From: Pseudobacter sp.
GTDB lineage: Bacteria > Bacteroidota > Bacteroidia > Chitinophagales > Chitinophagaceae
NCBI GenBank assembly: GCA_017849455.1
Contig: JAFIGX010000010.1
Span: 62,001-126,000, forward strand
Reading direction: 5' to 3'
DNA length: 64,000 bases
This document shows positions 59,922-64,000 of this stretch, piece after piece. Position numbers and translations under genes: made by a program. The notes beneath the pieces were generated by a model. It was not told where the DNA came from, ran no database searches, and worked only from the letters and a program-made list of their open reading frames with translations. Numbering within the stretch: position 1 is the first letter of the stretch; each line of letters opens with the position of its first letter.

Positions 59922-60722
59922 ATGTCTTCGCCGTTCGAGTACAAACCAAGTTGGAAGAGCACCAGTAAATACGGTAAATACTTCCTGTATTTTACGGAAT
60001 ACCTGAAGTATGGTGATTTCAAGTCGCTTGGAGCATCATTGAGGTATATGTTCGCGCATAAGCTTCCCCGTTTCGACTATCAGACAAGCAGCGGAATGGG
60101 CAAATTCATCATCCGCAAGAACTCGCAGGATTTCCAGTTCATCAATTATGCCTATGAGAAGGCCATCAAGGATTTTTTCGTAAGCCAGATAGATACCTTC
60201 GATGTGTTCATCGATGTAGGCGCCTGTATCGGCGAATACGATATCTGGCTGGCCAGGCAGGGAAAACGTTGTGTGGCCATCGAGCCGGTGAGCTTTGCCG
60301 GATTGCGGCGCAACATCGAACTGAACAAGGTAGAAGATAAGATCGTCACCTTTCAATGTGGCGCAGGCGCCCAAAAGGAGCGCGTATATTTCGAAATTCT
60401 CGAGAATTATCTTGGCGCCAGCCATTTTGACCCGGAAGCCGATAAAGAGCCGAATGTAGACATCGAAAAGCTCGACGACCTGCTGAAACGTGCCAACCTA
60501 TCCGACAGCGACCGGATCATCATGAAGCTGGATATCGAAGGCATGGAACCTCAGGCCATTGAAGGGGCCAAAGAATTCATCGCTTCCCGGAAAGACCTGC
60601 GCATCATTTACGAGCATTTCCAGGAAGATAATTACCGTAACGACAAAGCCCTGCTGGCCATCGCCGATTTCACCTTCCAGAACCTCGATAAGGTAAACCG
60701 GCTGGCAATCAAAAAAGGATAA
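59922..60722 (+). CDS. FkbM-family SAM-dependent methyltransferase
   Basis: 266 residues. The SAM-binding motif VFIDVGACIGEYDIWLARQG (from about residue 92), CVAIEPVSFAGLRRNIELN (acidic loop) and DRIIMKLDIEGMEPQAIEGA (catalytic-domain motif) are diagnostic of the FkbM family, which methylates hydroxyl groups on sugars or polyketides. No signal peptide or membrane segment. Neighbours do not reveal the substrate; no polysaccharide or natural-product genes are adjacent. A terminator-like hairpin follows its stop. Probably acts on an envelope glycan, as inference. Confidence 0.88.
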   Translation: MSSPFEYKPSWKSTSKYGKYFLYFTEYLKYGDFKSLGASLRYMFAHKLPRFDYQTSSGMGKFIIRKNSQDFQFINYAYEKAIKDFFVSQIDTFDVFIDVGACIGEYDIWLARQGKRCVAIEPVSFAGLRRNIELNKVEDKIVTFQCGAGAQKERVYFEILENYLGASHFDPEADKEPNVDIEKLDDLLKRANLSDSDRIIMKLDIEGMEPQAIEGAKEFIASRKDLRIIYEHFQEDNYRNDKALLAIADFTFQNLDKVNRLAIKKG

Positions 60723-60747
60723 GACCGCTTTTGCTCCATAGCTGTTC

Positions 60748-60780
60748 CCGCCGCTCAAAAAGAACCCATTGCGGCGGCCT
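60748..60780 (+). terminator. Terminator after the FkbM methyltransferase gene
   Basis: CCGCCGC (60748-60754) pairs exactly with GCGGCGG (60771-60777) over a 16-nt loop, followed by a mixed A/T run (CCTATATTTTAAT). Moderate support because the T tract is interrupted. Confidence 0.6.
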
Positions 60781-60797
60781 ATATTTTAATACCTTTG
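60769..60797 (+). promoter_or_regulatory. Promoter of the era-der operon
   Basis: TTG (60769-60771), 18-nt spacer and TACCTTTG (60790-60797). The -7 box is consensus; spacing is one base short. It overlaps the right arm of the preceding terminator hairpin. The era ATG lies 81 bases downstream. Confidence 0.65.
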
Positions 60798-60878
60798 CAG
60801 CAATTTTTTGAACAGGTACGGCCGGAATTACGAGTTCCGGACGTATCTGTTCTGTGTATCGACAGCTTATAAGCGAGC

Positions 60879-61748
60879 ATGAAAACGGGTTTTGTAAATA
60901 TCTTCGGCCGGCCCAATGCCGGTAAAAGCACCTTGCTGAATGCCCTCATGGGGGAGAAGCTGGCTATTGTATCCCCCAAGGTACAAACGACCCGTCACCG
61001 GATCAAAGGCATCCTTACCGGCGATGATCACCAGATCATTCTTTCCGATACGCCCGGCATTATCGATCCGAAGTACAAACTACAGGAGAAAATGATGCTG
61101 GCCGTGAAGAATGCCCTCGAAGATGCAGACCTGGCGCTCCTTCTGGTAGATATCAATGAGAACTGGGATGAAGCCCATGCCGTTTTCCAGGCCCTTTCAT
61201 TGAAAGTGCCGGCTGTTGTGGTGATCAATAAGCTCGACCAGGCCAATGCCACCAAAAAAGAACAGGCCATTTCCTTTTTCGGCGCTAAAGATTATTGCAG
61301 GGAAGTGGCCGGTATCTCCGCGCTGAAAGGCCTCCAGGTAGATGGCCTTATTCAAACCATCCTGAAATACCTTCCCGAAGGGGAACCTTTTTTTGATGGA
61401 GATGAAATGACGGACATGCCTACCCGCTTTTTTGTAGCTGAAATGATCAGGGAGAAGATCTTTTACCTCTACCAGGACGAGATCCCTTACCATACCACCG
61501 TTATCGTTACGGAGTTCAAGGAGAAAACAACGCTGATCAAGATCATTGCCGAGATCATCGTACAGCGCGAATCGCAGAAAGGGATACTCCTGGGTGAAGG
61601 AGGTAAGATGATCAGGCAACTGGGAACGGATGCCCGGAAAGATATTGAAGCGTTCCTCGGACAAAAAGTGTTCCTGGAACTGTTTGTGAAAGTGCGTCCG
61701 AAATGGCGCGACAATGAGTTCATGCTGAAAGAATACGGATACCATTAA
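60879..61748 (+). CDS. era: GTPase Era
   Basis: 289 residues. GTPase motifs G1 GRPNAGKSTLLN, G2 region TTRHRIKGI, G3 DTPG, G4 NKLD and G5 SALKG are all present, followed by the KH-type RNA-binding domain (IFYLYQDEIPYHTTVIVTEF, LGEGGKMIRQLGTDARKDIE, VFLELFVKVRPKWRDNE). Era helps 16S rRNA maturation and 30S assembly. It lies 18 bases before der, so the two ribosome-assembly GTPases share an operon, a common arrangement in Bacteroidota. Confidence 0.97.
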   Translation: MKTGFVNIFGRPNAGKSTLLNALMGEKLAIVSPKVQTTRHRIKGILTGDDHQIILSDTPGIIDPKYKLQEKMMLAVKNALEDADLALLLVDINENWDEAHAVFQALSLKVPAVVVINKLDQANATKKEQAISFFGAKDYCREVAGISALKGLQVDGLIQTILKYLPEGEPFFDGDEMTDMPTRFFVAEMIREKIFYLYQDEIPYHTTVIVTEFKEKTTLIKIIAEIIVQRESQKGILLGEGGKMIRQLGTDARKDIEAFLGQKVFLELFVKVRPKWRDNEFMLKEYGYH

Positions 61749-61765
61749 TAAAATCAGGAGTAGTC

Positions 61766-63082
61766 ATGGCAGGTTTTACTGTAGCTATCGTAGGACGACC
61801 GAACGTAGGAAAAAGTACCTTGTTCAACAGGTTGCTGGAACAACGCAAAGCCATTGTGGATGATGTGAGCGGGGTTACCCGCGATCGCCAGTATGGTGTA
61901 TCGGAATGGAACGGGAAATCCTTCAACGTGATCGATACCGGCGGATTCGTTCCGCAGAGCGAAGATGTATTCGAGAAAGAGATCCGCAAGCAGGTGCTCA
62001 TTGCCGTGGAAGAAGCCAACGCCATTATCTTCATGGGCGACGCGGCCACCGGCATTACCGACCTGGATGAAGCCATGGCAGATATCCTGCGCCGTACTTC
62101 CAAACCCGTATTCCTGGTCGTCAATAAAGTGGACAACCCCGAAAGGCTGCTCGAAGCCACCGAGTTTTATGGATTGGGGTTCGATAATATTTTCTTCCTT
62201 TCTTCCATGACCGGCAGCGGCACCGGTGAACTGCTCGATGCCGTGACGGCCCTTATCACAGAAGATCAGTCGACCGAAACGCAGGAAGACAATGCCCTGC
62301 CTAAATTCGCCATTATCGGTCAGCCCAATGTAGGCAAATCATCCCTGCTCAATGCCCTGATAGGGCAGGAGCGCACCATCGTCAGCGATATTGCCGGCAC
62401 TACCCGCGATACGATCCACACCAAATACAATTTGTTTCAAAAGGAATTCATCCTGATCGATACGGCCGGTATCCGCAGGAAGACCAAAGTGCATGAAGAC
62501 CTGGAATTCTATTCCGTGATCCGCGCTATCAAGGCCATGGATGAAGCCGATGTATGCCTGCTGATGCTCGATGCGGAAAAGGGCATCACGGCCCAGGACC
62601 TCAATATTTTCAGCCTGGCCTCCAGGAAAGGCAAAGGGATCGTGATCCTGGTAAATAAATGGGACCTGGTCGAAAAGGAGACCAATACGGCCCGCGATTA
62701 TGAGGAAGAACTGAAAAAAAGGATCGCACCATTTACGGACGTCCCCATCCTGTTCATATCGGCGAAAGATAAACTGCGGATACACAAGGCCATCGAAACG
62801 GCCCTGGAAGTATTCGGGAATAAACAGCGCAAAATACCTACCTCACAGCTCAATGAGGTAATGCTCAAAGCCATTGAAGCCTATCATCCACCTGTGGTAA
62901 GGGGTAACCCCATCAAGATCAAATATGTTACCCAATTGCCTACACATGTGCCTTCATTCGCCTTTTTCAGCAATTTCCCGGACGATATCAAACAGCCTTA
63001 TAAGAACTACCTGGAGAACCAGTTGCGCCAGCATTTCAACTTCCGGGGAGTACCTGTCAGGCTGTTTTTCCGTAAAAAATAG
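61766..63082 (+). CDS. der: GTPase Der (EngA)
   Basis: 438 residues with two tandem GTPase domains: first GRPNVGKSTLFNRLLEQ, DTGG and NKVD; second GQPNVGKSSLLNALIGQ, DTAG and NKWD (VNKWDLV). A C-terminal KH-like domain follows (HPPVVRGNPIKIKYVTQLPT, VPSFAFFSNFPDDIK, LRQHFNFRGVPVRLFFRKK). The double GTPase layout is unique to Der, which acts in 50S subunit assembly. Complete and in operon with era. Confidence 0.97.
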   Translation: MAGFTVAIVGRPNVGKSTLFNRLLEQRKAIVDDVSGVTRDRQYGVSEWNGKSFNVIDTGGFVPQSEDVFEKEIRKQVLIAVEEANAIIFMGDAATGITDLDEAMADILRRTSKPVFLVVNKVDNPERLLEATEFYGLGFDNIFFLSSMTGSGTGELLDAVTALITEDQSTETQEDNALPKFAIIGQPNVGKSSLLNALIGQERTIVSDIAGTTRDTIHTKYNLFQKEFILIDTAGIRRKTKVHEDLEFYSVIRAIKAMDEADVCLLMLDAEKGITAQDLNIFSLASRKGKGIVILVNKWDLVEKETNTARDYEEELKKRIAPFTDVPILFISAKDKLRIHKAIETALEVFGNKQRKIPTSQLNEVMLKAIEAYHPPVVRGNPIKIKYVTQLPTHVPSFAFFSNFPDDIKQPYKNYLENQLRQHFNFRGVPVRLFFRKK

Positions 63083-63148
63083 GCCCTAATTGGAGATAAA
63101 GGTAATAAAGAGCAGAGAATCAATTTTTCATGATTAATGTCAATTTGT

Positions 63149-63178
63149 TTGCATAATTGCAAAAAGCTATTACCTTTG
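63149..63178 (+). promoter_or_regulatory. Consensus promoter of the small lipoprotein gene
   Basis: TTG (63149-63151), 19-nt spacer, TACCTTTG (63171-63178), exact consensus. Start of transcription near 63185, about 30 bases before the ATG at 63214. Confidence 0.85.
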
Positions 63179-63213
63179 CGCCCATCTCATTAAAACTCAA
63201 AAAGCAAGTTCGC

Positions 63214-63426
63214 ATGAAAAAGTTATTCGCAATTCTGGCTATAGCTGGTGTTATGGCTGCCTGCAACGACAGTGGTAAAACTGAAGAAGGAAAGAAGGCA
63301 GATTCTACTGCAACTCATCCTTCCTCTGCTGCTCCTGCTGCCGACAGCTCCGCTGTAGCTGATTCTCTGAAAAAAGTAGCTGCAGACACAACTGCAAAAC
63401 CTGCTGTTGACACTACTAAGAAGTAA
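63214..63426 (+). CDS. Small Ala/Lys/Asp-rich lipoprotein
   Basis: 70 residues from ATG at 63214; the longer frame from 63157 runs through the promoter and is rejected. Lipoprotein signal LFAILAIAGVMAAC (Cys17) followed by a low-complexity mature part rich in Ala, Ser, Thr, Lys and Asp (KADSTATHPSSAAPAADSSA, TTAKPAVDTTKK). No globular domain. Such short lipoproteins are common and strongly expressed in Bacteroidota; the consensus promoter and strong terminator here fit an abundant transcript. Function unknown. Confidence 0.82.
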   Translation: MKKLFAILAIAGVMAACNDSGKTEEGKKADSTATHPSSAAPAADSSAVADSLKKVAADTTAKPAVDTTKK

Positions 63427-63454
63427 TCAGATACCTACTTCTTGCAAGAAGCTG

Positions 63455-63482
63455 CCCCGGGACTATCGCCCGGGGTTTTTTT
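63455..63482 (+). terminator. Terminator of the small lipoprotein gene
   Basis: CCCCGGG (63455-63461) pairs with CCCGGGG (63469-63475), loop ACTATCG, then seven Ts. The remaining 216 bases to 63698 hold nothing recognisable. Confidence 0.95.
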
Positions 63483-63698
63483 ATGAAAAATGCCCTTTTT
63501 TCCAGCTTCAGGAATAAAGGGAGGGGGATATGGATATGAAAAAATCCGCATTCCTTGCATTGAATAGCGATTTATTGTAAATTGCTCTCCTGAACCACAA
63601 GCTTAAATTCCTATTTCATTTCCTACCTAAAAACCTCTGGAATCCATCTCCTGTGCAATAATTCTTTGCATTTATTCCGCGCTTAAAACTACTCTAGT

Positions 63699-64000
63699 AT
63701 GAAAAAACTTTACGTGCTATCCGTAGCATTCCTGCTATGCTGCATCGCTATCACCAATGCCCAAACGAGATATTGGGTGGGTGGTTCCAGCAGTAACTGG
63801 AATGATGGAAACAACTGGGCTACCAGTTCTGTAGGACCCGGCGGGGCCGGGGTACCCCCTTCAGGTGCTGATGTGATCATCGACAGGAATGCTTCGATCA
63901 ATGTAAACACCAGCCCCATCTCCCTCAATACCCTAAGTATTCTAAACAATTCGACCGTAGTCAAGCTCTATACATCCGCCACTACTTCCATCGGGATCAC
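63699..64000 (+). CDS. Secreted protein, N-terminal part (cut by right edge)
   Basis: ATG at 63699 opens a frame that stays open to the window end (100 codons visible). A clear signal peptide (MKKLYVLSVAFLLCCIAITN) precedes RYWVGGSSSNWNDGNNWAT, PGGAGVPPSGADVIID and INVNTSPISLNTLSILN, a pattern seen at the start of large surface or gliding-type proteins of Bacteroidota with a type IX secretion signal at the far C terminus. The C terminus is outside the window, so secretion route and size cannot be judged. Confidence 0.8.
   Translation, partial: MKKLYVLSVAFLLCCIAITNAQTRYWVGGSSSNWNDGNNWATSSVGPGGAGVPPSGADVIIDRNASINVNTSPISLNTLSILNNSTVVKLYTSATTSIGI

Overview
The window comes from a member of the Bacteroidota, most likely the Chitinophagaceae. 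The signs are a FecR/STN-SusC/SusD cluster, a fused alpha/beta E1 dehydrogenase, DUF1573 and DUF2807 proteins, and several promoters matching the Bacteroidota pattern TTG-N19-TAnnTTTG. Nothing here identifies a species.

Layout. 1-8.9 kb: FecR (cut by the left edge), an STN-type SusC receptor, a SusD lipoprotein and two thioredoxin-fold proteins, closed by a 54-nt perfect palindrome. 9-11.5 kb: a lipoprotein aldose 1-epimerase and a Bcr/CflA-type efflux pump. 11.6-23.4 kb: an AT-rich accessory island beside a tRNA-Met(CAT). It holds a DUF4143 ATPase behind a dyad operator, a coupled row of small genes ending in a Fic gene broken next to an IS256-family remnant, a type I restriction-modification operon (half-HsdS, HsdM, RhuM, HsdS, HsdR, zinc metallopeptidase) and a pair of paralogous small ORFs, one with an in-frame stop. 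23.6-36 kb: core genes (aminotransferase, DUF1573 pair, E1 fusion, YebC), then transporters, DedA and a glycosyltransferase in one run. 36-41 kb: a 39-bp inverted repeat, an ECF sigma factor with its DGPF/YCII partner, malate dehydrogenase, and BlaI with a BlaR1-like M56 protein behind two perfect dyads. 42.6-48.7 kb: efp, accB, accC, a Spy-like protein, ispH and a GH13 enzyme. 48.8-57 kb: HtrA, acyl-CoA reductase divergent from a ferredoxin, a structured leader before ddl, a PASTA protein, rhodanese, and a TonB receptor under a TPP riboswitch (predicted thiamine uptake). 57-64 kb: two DUF2807 proteins, initiator tRNA with its own promoter and terminator, hicAB with an operator, an FkbM methyltransferase, era, der, a small lipoprotein and the start of a secreted protein.

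Cross-cutting signals. A palindromic element (arms built of GTTGAAAGGTTGATAAGG-like units, loop resembling TTGAATTTCGGGAA) occurs five times between 38.6 and 54.6 kb, mostly at gene 3' ends; one copy supplies the last codons of ddl. Several promoters lie so close to the start codon that leaderless mRNAs are predicted. The strongest candidates for something undescribed are this repeat family, the four-hairpin region before ddl, the type I RM operon with its extra genes, the paired small ORFs beside it, and a tRNA-like transcript start next to tRNA-Met. All product calls rest on reading motifs by eye; no database search was run.
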